This document shows, one piece after another, positions 35,452-45,538 of a stretch of DNA of 64,000 nucleotides. Origin of the DNA: Reyranella sp. (lineage in GTDB: Bacteria > Pseudomonadota > Alphaproteobacteria > Reyranellales > Reyranellaceae); contig NZ_SCUT01000014.1 of assembly GCF_004297265.1 (NCBI RefSeq), forward strand, positions 19,116-83,115, read 5' to 3'. Position numbers and translations under genes: made by a program. A model generated the notes under the pieces. It ran no database searches. It saw only the letters and a list, made by a program, of their open reading frames with translations, and had not been told where the DNA came from. Each line of letters opens with the position of its first letter. The stretch's first letter is position 1.

Positions 35452-36190
35452 GGACAAGGTCGTCCTGGTCACCGGCGGCGCGACCGGCATCGGACTGGCG
35501 ACCGCCAATGCCTTTGGCCGCTGCGGCGCCCGGCTGGTGATCGCGGGACGCCGGCGCGATGAAGGCGAAAAGGCCGTGGCGGCGCTGGCCGGGACCGGTG
35601 CCGGCGCTCGATTCATTGCGACCGACGTCACCCGTCCGGACGAGCTGGAGAGCCTGCACCGCACGATCCTGGAGACCTACGGCCGCCTCGACGTCGCGTT
35701 CAACAATGCTGGCTACCAGGAGCCCCGCGCGCCCCTGGCCGAGCAGGACTCTGCGCTCTACGACCGCGTGTTCGACACCAATGTCAAGTCGGTCTACCTG
35801 TCGCTGCAGCACCAGATTCGCATCATGACGCAGCAGGGCGGCGGCGCCATCGTCGTCAATGCGTCGGTGAGCGGAATGCGCAATCCAAATCCCGGACTGG
35901 CGCTCTACTCGGCGTCGAAGGCGGCCGTGCTCTCGCTGACCCGGTCTGCCGCAATGGAGTACGCACAGGACGGCGTCCGGATCAATGCCGTGGCGCCGGG
36001 ACGCGTCGTCACCGACATGATGCTTTCGTCGAAGATCATGGACATGGGCGCCGTCGCGGCCGGCCTGCCGCTGCGCCGTATGGGCCGGCCCGAGGAAGTC
36101 GCCGAAGCCGTCCTCTGGCTGGCTTCCGATGCCGCCTCGTTCGTCGTCGGGCACGTGCTGTGCACCGATGGCGGCTTCATGGCGCTGTGA
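35438..36190 (+). CDS. Short-chain dehydrogenase/reductase
   Basis: A 250-residue SDR. The cofactor motif VTGGATGIGLATANAFG, the NNAG motif (FNNAGYQEPRAP) and catalytic Tyr/Lys in YSASKAAVLSLTR are intact, as is the C-terminal VAPGRVVTDMM. It resembles oxidoreductases acting on hydroxyacyl substrates. It overlaps the AidB-type gene by 14 bp and is followed by the cupin gene after 17 bp. In the pathway it could follow the dehydrogenase step after hydration, but no hydratase is in this operon. Confidence 0.9.
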   Translation: MPDFKDKVVLVTGGATGIGLATANAFGRCGARLVIAGRRRDEGEKAVAALAGTGAGARFIATDVTRPDELESLHRTILETYGRLDVAFNNAGYQEPRAPLAEQDSALYDRVFDTNVKSVYLSLQHQIRIMTQQGGGAIVVNASVSGMRNPNPGLALYSASKAAVLSLTRSAAMEYAQDGVRINAVAPGRVVTDMMLSSKIMDMGAVAAGLPLRRMGRPEEVAEAVLWLASDAASFVVGHVLCTDGGFMAL

Positions 36191-36207
36191 TTTCGGGAGG
36201 ACCCGTA

Positions 36208-37107
36208 ATGTCAGTTCACGCGCAGCGCGCCCGCTACCTGCCAGTCGAAAGAGGCTTCAACATCGAGCGGCCGCCGATCGAGCCGCAGGCCTTCGTTGCC
36301 GAGACGACCCGCGCCTTTGCCGACGATGCGCCGACCGGCTTCACGCCGCTCGACCTCTCCGCGGTGCTCGGCACGGCCTATGCCGCGACGACGCCGTTCA
36401 TGCTGGCGCGCTACGCCCGCGTCCGCAGGGGGGAGCAACTGCCCTGCACGCTCCCGGCGAGCGGCGAGATGTGGGCCATCCTGCGCGGACGCGGAACCTT
36501 GCAGCGCGGCGGCGAAACGCTGGAATGGCGGGAGAGGGACATGTTCGCCCTGCCGGGCGGCGTGGTCTCGACATGGCGGGCCGAGGAGGATGCCGTTCTC
36601 TGGGTCGCAACGGACGAGCCGATCCTGGCCTTCGAAGGCGTGCGCCCCGAACGCGTCGAGCGCGCACCCATCGAATGCACGCACTACCGGGCCGATGACG
36701 TCGCCCGTGAGCTTCGTGCGCTCTACGACCGGCCCATCGGGCCGGATACGCCGGGACGCGCCCTGTTCATGACGACCGAGCGTACCGAAGCGCTCGGCAC
36801 CTGCCTGCCGTCGATGACGCTCACCCTCAACGCGGTGCGGCCCGGCGAGGCCCAGCGCCGGCATCGCCACAACGCCGCCGCGATCGTGCTGGCCCTGAAC
36901 GAGTCCCGATGCACGTCGACGATCGGCGGCAGGACGTTTCCCTGGACGCGACACGTCACGTTGCTGACGCCGGCCGGCGTCGAGCACGATCATCGCAATG
37001 CGGCAACCGACGGCATGGTGACGGACGACGACGTCGCGCTCGCCCTGATCGTCCAGGACGGCGGCCTCCACTATTACGGCCGCACCATGGGCTTTGCCTT
37101 CGCCTGA
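36208..37107 (+). CDS. Bicupin protein, gentisate dioxygenase-like
   Basis: A 299-residue two-cupin protein. The C-terminal cupin holds the metal-type HxH in RPGEAQRRHRHNAAAIVLAL and a later VEHDHRNA, while the N-terminal cupin has lost the clear histidines. Overall it resembles gentisate and salicylate 1,2-dioxygenases, which open aromatic rings with Fe(II), though those are usually 340-370 residues. GGGAGG precedes the start. Its place between SDR and CoA ligase genes hints at aromatic-acid catabolism. Ring cleavage by this protein is not certain. Confidence 0.75.
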   Translation: MSVHAQRARYLPVERGFNIERPPIEPQAFVAETTRAFADDAPTGFTPLDLSAVLGTAYAATTPFMLARYARVRRGEQLPCTLPASGEMWAILRGRGTLQRGGETLEWRERDMFALPGGVVSTWRAEEDAVLWVATDEPILAFEGVRPERVERAPIECTHYRADDVARELRALYDRPIGPDTPGRALFMTTERTEALGTCLPSMTLTLNAVRPGEAQRRHRHNAAAIVLALNESRCTSTIGGRTFPWTRHVTLLTPAGVEHDHRNAATDGMVTDDDVALALIVQDGGLHYYGRTMGFAFA

Positions 37108-37118
37108 GGAGACGCGCC

Positions 37119-38738
<1,620 letters not shown>

Positions 38739-38752
38739 CGCAACCCGGTCGA

Positions 38753-39736
38753 TCAGGGCATCAGCACCGCCGCGCCCTGGAAGGCGCCCGAACGCAGATC
38801 AGAGAGGGCTTCGTTGGCGGCCGCCAGCGGGTAGACGGTCGTCGTCGTCTTCACCGGCACCAGCGGTGCCAGCGCAAGAAACTCCCTGGCGTCCTGGCGC
38901 GTGAGGTTGGCGACCGAAAGGATCTGCCGCTCTTCCCAGAGCAGGCTGTAGGGAAAGGCCGGTATGTCGCTCATGTGAATGCCGCCGCAGACCACGCGTC
39001 CGCCCTTGCGAACGGCCTTCAGCGCTGCCGGCACCAGGTCGCCGACGGGCGCGAACAGGATGGCCGCGTCGATAGGCTGCGGCGGGGTCTGATCCGAGCC
39101 GCCGGCCCACGTCGCCCCGAGCGAACGTGCATGCGCTTGCGCCGAACAATCTCCCGGCCTGGTGAAGGCAAAGACCTCACGCCCCTGCCATCGGCAAACC
39201 TGGGCGATGATATGGGCGGCGGCGCCGAAGCCGTAGAGCCCGATCCGGTGCGCGTCGCCGCAGAGCTTGAGAGACCGCCAGCCGATCAGTCCGGCGCACA
39301 GCAGCGGCGCCGCGGCCACCGGGTCATCGAAGCCCTTCAGCGGAAAGGAGAAGTCCGCACTGGCCACGACATGGGTTGCGAACCCGCCATCTCTGCTGAA
39401 GCCGGTAAAGACCGGGCGATCGCACAAATTCTCTCTGTCCGACGCACAGTAGGGACAATGGCCGCAGGTCCCGCCCAGCCACGGCACGCCGACGCGCGTG
39501 CCCAACCGTATCGCCGGCACGCCCGTGCCCACGGCTTCGACGATGCCCACGATCTCATGCCCGGGCACGATCGGATGCCGGATTCCCGAGAGGTCGCCGT
39601 CGAGGATGTGGAGATCGGTGCGGCATACGCCGCAGGCCTCGACCCTGATCAGCAGGTCGCCGGGGCCGGGCCGCGGCTCGGGCCGCTCCTCGAGCCGGAG
39701 CGACCCGCCGGGGGAAGAGAGAACCATGGCCTTCAA
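38753..39736 (-). CDS. Zinc-dependent alcohol dehydrogenase
   Basis: A 327-residue medium-chain dehydrogenase that interconverts an alcohol and aldehyde with NAD(P). Catalytic-zinc residues lie in CGVCRTDLH (Cys38) and GHE (His60, Glu61), and the structural-zinc cysteines are Cys91, Cys94, Cys97 and Cys105 in CGHCPYCASDRENLC. The nucleotide fold is GLYGFGAAAH. A TTG start gives the best ribosome site (GGGAG at seven bases); an ATG three codons on has none. It follows hsp20 by 34 bp and so shares the FNR-like box at 40316, fitting fermentative use. Confidence 0.9.
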   Translation of the reverse strand: MKAMVLSSPGGSLRLEERPEPRPGPGDLLIRVEACGVCRTDLHILDGDLSGIRHPIVPGHEIVGIVEAVGTGVPAIRLGTRVGVPWLGGTCGHCPYCASDRENLCDRPVFTGFSRDGGFATHVVASADFSFPLKGFDDPVAAAPLLCAGLIGWRSLKLCGDAHRIGLYGFGAAAHIIAQVCRWQGREVFAFTRPGDCSAQAHARSLGATWAGGSDQTPPQPIDAAILFAPVGDLVPAALKAVRKGGRVVCGGIHMSDIPAFPYSLLWEERQILSVANLTRQDAREFLALAPLVPVKTTTTVYPLAAANEALSDLRSGAFQGAAVLMP

Positions 39737-39770
39737 GGAAGGACTCCCTCTTCCTTTGCGGTGACGGAGC

Positions 39771-40250
39771 CTAGGCGGCCTTGATGGCGACCTGCTTGAC
39801 CTGGGCGGGCGGATTCGCTGTTTTGGCGATTTCCAGCTCCAGCACGCCCTTGGCGAACTTCGCGGAAATCCCGTCGCGATCGGCATCCGCCGGCAGCGTG
39901 AAGGCGCGCGTGAAGGAGCCGTAGCTGCGCTCCGTGTAGTGCGTCTTGTCGTCGGTCTGCTCGACCTTCTTCTCGCCGGAGATGGTGAGGACGTCGTCCT
40001 CGACCTGGACCTTGACGTCCTTCTCGTCGAGACCGGGCAGTTCGACCGTCACGGTGTAGGCCTTGCCGTTCTCCTTCACCTCGACCTTGGGAACGTGATC
40101 GAAGACCTGCAGCGCCTTGGGCGCCGAGCTGGGCGCCATTTCGGGCCAGCCGAACGGCCAGCCGCGCATCATGCGGTTGAAAACCTGGTCGAAATCGCCG
40201 CCGAACGGCAGTGCGCTACGCGGCGTCGTCAGGGACTTTGCATCTGTCAT
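39771..40250 (-). CDS. Small heat shock protein (Hsp20/alpha-crystallin)
   Basis: A 159-residue holdase chaperone. The alpha-crystallin domain spans about residues 50-145 (PKVEVKENGKAYTVTVELPG, LDEKDVKVQVEDDVLTISGE, SFTRAFTLPADADRDGISAK) and closes with GVLELEIAKT of the A-x-x-x-n-GVL type. The N-terminal arm contains FNRMMRGWPFGWPE. It works as an oligomer that binds unfolding proteins without ATP. The FNR-like box 65 bp upstream is the most perfect one in the window. It heads an operon with the zinc alcohol dehydrogenase. Confidence 0.94.
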   Translation of the reverse strand: MTDAKSLTTPRSALPFGGDFDQVFNRMMRGWPFGWPEMAPSSAPKALQVFDHVPKVEVKENGKAYTVTVELPGLDEKDVKVQVEDDVLTISGEKKVEQTDDKTHYTERSYGSFTRAFTLPADADRDGISAKFAKGVLELEIAKTANPPAQVKQVAIKAA

Positions 40251-40315
40251 AGGAACCTCCTTCCCGGCTTGCTGTGATTGCAGGTCCCTGATACCGGCTT
40301 CCGCGCCGACGCGAC

Positions 40316-40329
40316 TTGATCGAGATCAA
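40316..40329. promoter_or_regulatory. FNR/FixK-type box of the hsp20-adh operon
   Basis: TTGATcgagATCAA, a perfect match to the FNR consensus TTGAT-N4-ATCAA, 65 bp before the hsp20 start. Confidence 0.75.
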
Positions 40330-40362
40330 CCCTGCTCCGGCGTCACATTGGCGGAACGAATG

Positions 40363-40384
40363 AAAAAGGCCGCGAATGCGGCCC
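40363..40384 (-). terminator. Rho-independent terminator of the ABC importer operon
   Basis: On the minus strand a perfect GGCCGC-ATTC-GCGGCC stem-loop is followed directly by TTTTT. It lies 38 bp after the stop of the substrate-binding gene at 40422. Confidence 0.85.
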
Positions 40385-40421
40385 TTCCCATGCTTTGGAT
40401 GACGCTGGGGCGTGCGGATCG

Positions 40422-41483
40422 CTACTTCTTGACGGCGTCGATCTTGAACACCGGCTTGAATCCGTCCGGCGCAATCAGCGTCGCCCGATCGTAGGTGTTC
40501 ACGTTCTTGCCGTCGATGATGCTGAACTTGCGGCTCGCCACCTTGACCTCGAGCTTGCCTTCCAGAAGGCGCAGCGCCTGGTCGACGCTGATCCGCGAGC
40601 CCAGCAGGTTGTTGTCGTTGACGGTCGCCATGACGATGCCGTCGCGCACGGCCTGCTCGATCGGCGGCGTCGAGTAGAAGGCGATCAGCTTCTTGTCCTT
40701 GAGGCCCCGCTCCTTGACGATCTCCATCGCGCCCTCGATCGCCGGCGCCACGCCGCCGATGATGGTGAGATCGGGATAGGTCTGCAGGGCGTCTTCCAGC
40801 AGCTTCATCTGCGTGGCCTTGCCGGTGTCGCCGTAGATGACCTTGACCAGGTCGACGTCGGAGCCGGCGATCGCGGCCTTCATGCCCTTCACCGCGTCTT
40901 CGACCCACTGCGAGCCGGCGGGGCCCGCCAGCCAGACCATCTTCTTCTTGCCCGAGCCGGCCGGATAGGTTTCCGCGAGGTATTTCCCGGCCGTCGCGCC
41001 CGCGTAATAGTACTGGGCGAGCGCCGCCGCCGCGATCTTGTCCGTCGTGACGCCGTTGCCGAGATCCAGCACCGGCACGCCCTTGCGGGTGAGCTCCTCG
41101 ATCATGCCGTTCAGGCCCGACTTGGAGACGGCGTTGACCAGCACGGCATTGCCGCCGGCGGCGACGCAATCCTCGATCTGCTGGATCTGGCCGGCGACGT
41201 CGTCATAGCCGTTGGCCGCCATGATGGTGGCCGAGACGTTCTGGCGCTTGGCCTCGATCATCACGCCATAGTCCTTGGCGACGTAATAGGCGTCCTTCAT
41301 GTGCGGGAAGGCGACGCAGAGTTTCCACGGCTTGGTCAGTGCGCCGACCGGAAGCGGCTTGTAGACGGCCGTCGGATTCTTCTCGTCGACCATCAGCTCG
41401 GCCGTCCAGTCGTCGGCCGCGAGCGCCGCACCTGCCTGCATTGCCAGCACTGCCGAAAACGCAATTCCGGAGATCTTCCTCAT
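40422..41483 (-). CDS. Periplasmic sugar-type binding protein (TorT-like)
   Basis: A 353-residue periplasmic binding protein of the ribose/LacI-type fold. The signal peptide ends AALA-ADD (residue about 22). It shares features with TorT, the periplasmic partner in TMAO sensing (KPWKLCVAFPHMKDAYYVAK, YDDVAGQIQQIEDCVAAGGN), but stands next to ATPase and permease genes and so is most likely the substrate receptor of an importer. The ligand is unknown. A hairpin lies before the gene and a terminator after it. Confidence 0.85.
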   Translation of the reverse strand: MRKISGIAFSAVLAMQAGAALAADDWTAELMVDEKNPTAVYKPLPVGALTKPWKLCVAFPHMKDAYYVAKDYGVMIEAKRQNVSATIMAANGYDDVAGQIQQIEDCVAAGGNAVLVNAVSKSGLNGMIEELTRKGVPVLDLGNGVTTDKIAAAALAQYYYAGATAGKYLAETYPAGSGKKKMVWLAGPAGSQWVEDAVKGMKAAIAGSDVDLVKVIYGDTGKATQMKLLEDALQTYPDLTIIGGVAPAIEGAMEIVKERGLKDKKLIAFYSTPPIEQAVRDGIVMATVNDNNLLGSRISVDQALRLLEGKLEVKVASRKFSIIDGKNVNTYDRATLIAPDGFKPVFKIDAVKK

Positions 41484-41502
41484 GACACGGCTCCCACTGC
41501 TA

Positions 41503-41519
41503 TATCCCGACTCGGGATA
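41503..41519 (-). other. Intercistronic hairpin in the ABC importer operon
   Basis: TATCCCGA-C-TCGGGATA, a perfect 8-bp palindrome with a single-base centre, between the ATPase stop and the binding-protein start. It may protect the downstream mRNA and raise binding-protein levels, or serve as a regulator site. Confidence 0.4.
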
Positions 41520-41528
41520 ATGGCTCCC

Positions 41529-42311
41529 CTAGACCCGGCCATGGATGATCATCGACGTGATGTCCTGGCGGGTCGTTCTCTCCGTCGGCACCACGCCGAC
41601 CAGATTTCCGTTCTTGAGCACGGCCACGCGATTGGAGATGCTCATGACATGCTCCATGTTGTGGCTGACGATGAGGAATGAGATGCCGCGCAGGGACAGG
41701 CGCTGGATGAGGTCGAGAACCTTCTGGCCCTCGTGAACGCCCAGCGCCGCCATCGGCTCGTCCATGATGATCAGCTTGATGTCGCCGAGCAGCAGCCGGC
41801 TGATGGCGACGGCCTGACGCTGCCCGCCCGACATGGTGCTGACCGGGCGGTCGAGATAAGGCATGCGGATGTCGAGCTCGCGCAGCAGCGCCTTGGTGCG
41901 CTCCACCATCTCGGCACGCCGCAGCAGCGGCAGCACGCCGAGGATCTTCGTCGACAGCTCGCGGCCGAGGAACACGTTCTGCGGGACGTCGAAGCAGTCC
42001 ACGAGACCCAGGTTCTGGTGCAACGTGGCGATGCCGAGATCGTGCGCGTCGTGCGGGCTCTGGATGGCGGCAAGGCGTCCGCTCACGTGAATGGTTCCCT
42101 CGTCCGGCACTTCGGCGCCGGACAGGATCTTCACCAGGGTGGACTTGCCGGCGCCGTTGTCGCCGACCAGCGCCATGATCTCGTTCTCGTGCACGTCGAG
42201 CGAGACGCCGTTCAGGGCGCGGTTGCCGCCGAACGACTTGACGATGCCGGAGGCCTTGAGGAGCGACGTGCCGCCCGCAGCGGGGCGTGAGGGTGCGAGG
42301 ACCTGATCCAT
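41529..42311 (-). CDS. ABC transporter ATPase (sugar-type, single domain)
   Basis: A 260-residue ATPase. Walker A is ALVGDNGAGKSTLVKILSG, the signature is TMSGGQRQAVAISRLL and Walker B is LIIMDEPMAAL. Ribose-type importers normally have a fused two-domain ATPase of about 500 residues; this one has a single domain, as in FrcA-like systems. It lies one base after the permease gene and 45 bp before the binding-protein gene. Confidence 0.92.
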   Translation of the reverse strand: MDQVLAPSRPAAGGTSLLKASGIVKSFGGNRALNGVSLDVHENEIMALVGDNGAGKSTLVKILSGAEVPDEGTIHVSGRLAAIQSPHDAHDLGIATLHQNLGLVDCFDVPQNVFLGRELSTKILGVLPLLRRAEMVERTKALLRELDIRMPYLDRPVSTMSGGQRQAVAISRLLLGDIKLIIMDEPMAALGVHEGQKVLDLIQRLSLRGISFLIVSHNMEHVMSISNRVAVLKNGNLVGVVPTERTTRQDITSMIIHGRV

Positions 42312-42312
42312 G

Positions 42313-43356
42313 CTATTCCGCCCGAACCTGCTGCATCATCTTGATCCGCACCTGGTCGACCACCACCGCGAGGATGAGGAGGACGCCCAGCACGATGAGC
42401 TGCTGGTAGCTCGGCACGCGCAGCAGGTTCATTCCGTTGGTGACGAGTGTGACGAAGAAGGCGCCCAGCACGACGTTGCCGACCCGGCCGATGCCGCCGA
42501 AGAACGAGACGCCGGCAATGACCACCGCGGTGATCGATTCGAGCACATGCGTGCTGGCCAGTGTCGCCTCGCCCGTGCCGACCCGCGCCGTCAGCAGGAC
42601 GCCGCCGACCGCGACGATGACCGAGCACATGACATAGGCCATCACCATGTGGAGCCGCGTGCTGATGCCCGCGAGCCGGCTGGCCACGATGTTGCCGCCG
42701 AGCGCGTAGATGCGGCGGCCGAACGGCGTCCAGTTGAGGATGTAGTACATGATCAGGAAGACGCCGCCGGCGACCCATACGGGCGCCGGGATGCCGAGCG
42801 GGGCGGCGTAGGCGAAGACCTCGCCGAACTGCTTGGGCATGCCGTACATCGGCATGCCGCCGCTGACCGTCAGCGCGATGCCCGACAGGATCGAGAGCAT
42901 GCCCACGGTCATGATGAACGGGTTGACGTTGAAGACGGCGATGCCGATCCCGTTGATCGCACCGACCGCGGCGCCGATGGCCATCCCCGCGCCGATGCCG
43001 GCGGCGATGGCGAGCCAGGGCGCGTTCGGATCGCCGGCGAGCACCGTGGCCATGACCAGCGCGACGCACACGCTGACCAGCGCCTCGGTCGAGCCGATCG
43101 ACATGTCGATGCCGCGCACCAGCAGGGTGAGCATCTGGCCCATGCTGACGACGACCAGGAAGCTGGACGCCCGGGCGACGTTGAAGAGATTGTTGTAGGT
43201 GAGGAACCGCGGCTCGGCGATGGCGAAGCCGACGATGGCGACGACGAGGACGATCGGCAGGATACCGCCTGCCAGGAAGATCCTGCGTGCGAGGCTGGAA
43301 AGACGTCCCAGCAGATCGGGCAGGAATTTCTGCTCCACGGCGATGCGCTCAGACAT
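42313..43356 (-). CDS. ABC transporter permease (RbsC/FrcC type)
   Basis: A 347-residue inner-membrane permease with about 8-10 hydrophobic segments. Family motifs include MLTLLVRGIDMSIGSTEALV and SRLAGISTRLHMVMAYVMCS, and the coupling region before GVSFFGGIGRVGNVVLGAF. Transport would be inward for a sugar or polyol with the ATPase and binding-protein genes that follow. It is the first gene of that operon and is divergent from the LysR gene at 43498. Confidence 0.9.
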   Translation of the reverse strand: MSERIAVEQKFLPDLLGRLSSLARRIFLAGGILPIVLVVAIVGFAIAEPRFLTYNNLFNVARASSFLVVVSMGQMLTLLVRGIDMSIGSTEALVSVCVALVMATVLAGDPNAPWLAIAAGIGAGMAIGAAVGAINGIGIAVFNVNPFIMTVGMLSILSGIALTVSGGMPMYGMPKQFGEVFAYAAPLGIPAPVWVAGGVFLIMYYILNWTPFGRRIYALGGNIVASRLAGISTRLHMVMAYVMCSVIVAVGGVLLTARVGTGEATLASTHVLESITAVVIAGVSFFGGIGRVGNVVLGAFFVTLVTNGMNLLRVPSYQQLIVLGVLLILAVVVDQVRIKMMQQVRAE

Positions 43357-43432
43357 CGTCTTTTCTACAACTTACCACGGCCATCCCCTTGATCTTTTCC
43401 CGATTAGCCTACAGGCGGGCTGCATGAGGCAA

Positions 43433-43469
43433 ATTGATATTTTCAATGACGAAAACAATAATATTGATA
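43433..43469. promoter_or_regulatory. LysR-type sites in the lysR/importer gap
   Basis: ATTGATATTTTCAAT at 43433-43447 fits T-N11-A with 5-bp inverted arms (ATTGA/TCAAT). ATATTGATA follows at 43461-43469. The latter 9-mer recurs exactly, inverted, at 48477-48485 before the Rieske operon. Placed 29-65 bp before the LysR start, they fit autoregulation. Confidence 0.5.
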
Positions 43470-43497
43470 CTCAGTTCCGATAGCGCACAGGAGTCAG

Positions 43498-44544
43498 ATG
43501 TCCAAGCAACCCGCGCACCAAGTCCGCTCGATCGAGGGGCTCGCCAGGAAGATCAACTGGAACCTGCTGCACATGTTCGTCGTGGTGGCCGAGCAGCAAA
43601 GCCTCTCCCGCGCCGCCGACGTGCTGGGCCGCGGTCAGCCCGCAGTGAGTGCGGCCCTCAAGAAACTCGAGGAACGCCTCGGCTGCAAGCTGGCGACGCG
43701 CGGTCCGACCAACTTCGCCCTGACCCCGGCCGGCGAGGTCCTCTACCGGGAGGCCCGCGAGATCGCCAACGGCATCGACCGCATCTCGCTGCTCATCGCC
43801 GATCTCAGCGGGGAACTTACCGGCACCGTGCATCTCGCGATGGCCAGCCACATGACAAGCCCCCTGCTCAACCGGGCCTTCGCGGAGTTCCACCGACGGC
43901 ACCCCAAGGCCACGTTTCTCACGACGGTCATGTCCAGTCCCGACATCATGAAGGCGATGGCGGCGAGCACGATCCATTTCGCCATCACGCCGCTCTATCA
44001 GACGCCCGACCAGTTCGAGTGCTTTCACCTGTTCCGCGAGCACTGCGCTTTCTATTGCGGGCCGACGCACCGGCTGTTCGGCCGCCGTGACGTCACCGCC
44101 GCCGAACTGCGCAACGAGGCTTCCGTCAGCTACTATCGTCCAACGACGATCGCCTACACGCTCCAGACGATCGCCGATGCCCATGCCGAAATGCAGCTCG
44201 CCGAACCCGCTGCCGCGGTCTCGAACCACATGGAGGAAGTCCGGCGCATGATCATCGCCGGCATCGGAATCGGCGTGATCCCCATCCACATCGCGGCGCG
44301 CGACGAAAAGGACGGGCTGCTGTGGCGGCTTCCCCCTTACAAGCCGATGATGCCCGTAGACGTTTTCATGATCACCAACCCACGCGTGCAGCCCAGCCGG
44401 GTCGAGCAGTCGCTGATCGACGTCGTGAAGGAACTGGTGGACGCCCGCCCGCTGAAGGAGCGGACCTACCCGCAGGCGCTCGGCCTGTCCTTTGCACCGC
44501 CCGCCGCAACACGCACACGCCAGGGTCAGAAGAACCGGTCGTAG
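43498..44544 (+). CDS. LysR-family regulator of the Rieske cluster (probable)
   Basis: A 348-residue LysR protein, longer than the usual 300 owing to an N-terminal lead of about 20 residues and a C-terminal tail. The helix-turn-helix shows LLHMFVVVAEQQSLSRAADV and GQPAVSAALKKLEERLGCKL. The effector domain contains MIIAGIGIGVIPIHI. It ends overlapping the convergent ferredoxin-reductase gene by 19 bp. It is divergent from the sugar-type importer, but a shared 9-mer suggests it also controls the Rieske operon. Confidence 0.9.
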   Translation: MSKQPAHQVRSIEGLARKINWNLLHMFVVVAEQQSLSRAADVLGRGQPAVSAALKKLEERLGCKLATRGPTNFALTPAGEVLYREAREIANGIDRISLLIADLSGELTGTVHLAMASHMTSPLLNRAFAEFHRRHPKATFLTTVMSSPDIMKAMAASTIHFAITPLYQTPDQFECFHLFREHCAFYCGPTHRLFGRRDVTAAELRNEASVSYYRPTTIAYTLQTIADAHAEMQLAEPAAAVSNHMEEVRRMIIAGIGIGVIPIHIAARDEKDGLLWRLPPYKPMMPVDVFMITNPRVQPSRVEQSLIDVVKELVDARPLKERTYPQALGLSFAPPAATRTRQGQKNRS

Positions 44545-45530
44545 TGAATCCGATCCGCCGGCACGGACCGGCCGCGGGCCAGCAGCGACACGACCGCCTC
44601 CGCCATTGGCGGCGGCCCCGCCAGATAGAAGTCGGCATGGCTGAAGGTCTCGTCCGGCAGGTCGGCCACCAGCTCGTGCACCATTCCCGTTCGGCCGGTC
44701 CATCGCGAATCCTCGTTCGAGACGATGGGATGGAAGCGCAGCCGGCCGCCGAGCCGCGGGAGGTCCCGCAACATCATCTCGCCGCAGATGTCGTCGGCGG
44801 ATCTTCCGCCATAGAAAAAGTCGAGGCTGCCGCCATGCTGCGGGCCCAGCCGATCCAGGCCGCGCGCGATGCCGATCATCGGCGACAGGCCGGAGCCGCC
44901 GGCGATGCAAACGACGTGGCGCGCCGCGGCGGTCCGCAGGTAGGCGTGGCCATAGGGTCCATCGAGCGTGACACGGGCGCCCGGACGCAGGTCGAACAAA
45001 AGCGACGTCGCGACGCCATCGCGAACGCGCCGGATGATGAACTGCCATTCGCCGGTATCGTTGGCGACGTTCGACATCGAATAGGCGCGCGTCGATCCCA
45101 GGCCGGGCAGCGACAGCAACGCATACTGGCCGGGCAGGAAGTTTGCCGGCCGGTCGGTGCGGAAGCGGAACTCGCGCATGTCGTGCGTGAGATCCTCGAC
45201 CGCTTCGAGGATGGCGCCCACCCGCTCCGGCGTTGGTGCCTCCGAGGCCTCGCCGCGGCCGATCATCCTGATGCGGCAATCCGAGGCGGGGCGAGACTGG
45301 CACGCCAGATGGCGATGGCGGCCGCGGTCGCGCTCCGACAGGCCGGGCGCCGCCGGCCAGGTGTCGAGGATCTCGCCGTCGAGCAGCTCGAACTTGCAGC
45401 TGCCGCAACCGCCGGCATTGCATTCATAGGCGAGCGGCAGTCTCGCGCGCAGACCCGCCCGCAACAGTGCGTCGTCGGCCGCGCAGTCGAAAGCGGCGCC
45501 GAGCCGATCTTCGTGGATCCGGTACGCCAC
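44526..45530 (-). CDS. Ferredoxin-NAD(P)H reductase of a Rieske oxygenase
   Basis: A 334-residue electron-transfer protein for the oxygenase. The plant-type 2Fe-2S domain is at the N-terminus (CNAGGCGSCKFELL; Cys37, Cys42, Cys45, Cys77), then an FAD domain (STRAYSMSNVANDTGEWQF) and an NAD domain (VCIAGGSGLSPMIGIARG, FYLAGPPPMAEAVV). The order Fe-S, FAD, NAD matches class IB and related reductases. Start is a GTG with AGGA six bases before. It is the last gene of the operon, 8 bp after the M29-like gene. Electrons presumably go on to the ferredoxin encoded at 48614. Confidence 0.92.
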   Translation of the reverse strand: MAYRIHEDRLGAAFDCAADDALLRAGLRARLPLAYECNAGGCGSCKFELLDGEILDTWPAAPGLSERDRGRHRHLACQSRPASDCRIRMIGRGEASEAPTPERVGAILEAVEDLTHDMREFRFRTDRPANFLPGQYALLSLPGLGSTRAYSMSNVANDTGEWQFIIRRVRDGVATSLLFDLRPGARVTLDGPYGHAYLRTAAARHVVCIAGGSGLSPMIGIARGLDRLGPQHGGSLDFFYGGRSADDICGEMMLRDLPRLGGRLRFHPIVSNEDSRWTGRTGMVHELVADLPDETFSHADFYLAGPPPMAEAVVSLLARGRSVPADRIHYDRFF

Positions 45531-45538
45531 GCGGCGTC

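Noticed and set aside
33415..35664. A 749-codon minus-strand open frame opposite the AidB-type gene
   Set aside because: Antisense shadow of a clear acyl-CoA dehydrogenase; no recognisable domain.
40422..41483. TMAO-sensing TorT partner of the kinase at 8500
   Set aside because: The gene lies 30 kb away next to an ABC permease and ATPase, so an importer receptor is the better call.
43433..43447. Possible FNR box before the LysR gene (TTGATATTTTCAA)
   Set aside because: Its half-sites are one base too close for FNR/FixK, and the palindrome fits T-N11-A of LysR proteins instead.
43471..45423. A 650-codon minus-strand frame covering LysR and the reductase
   Set aside because: Opposite to LysR and out of frame with the reductase; the product is not protein-like.
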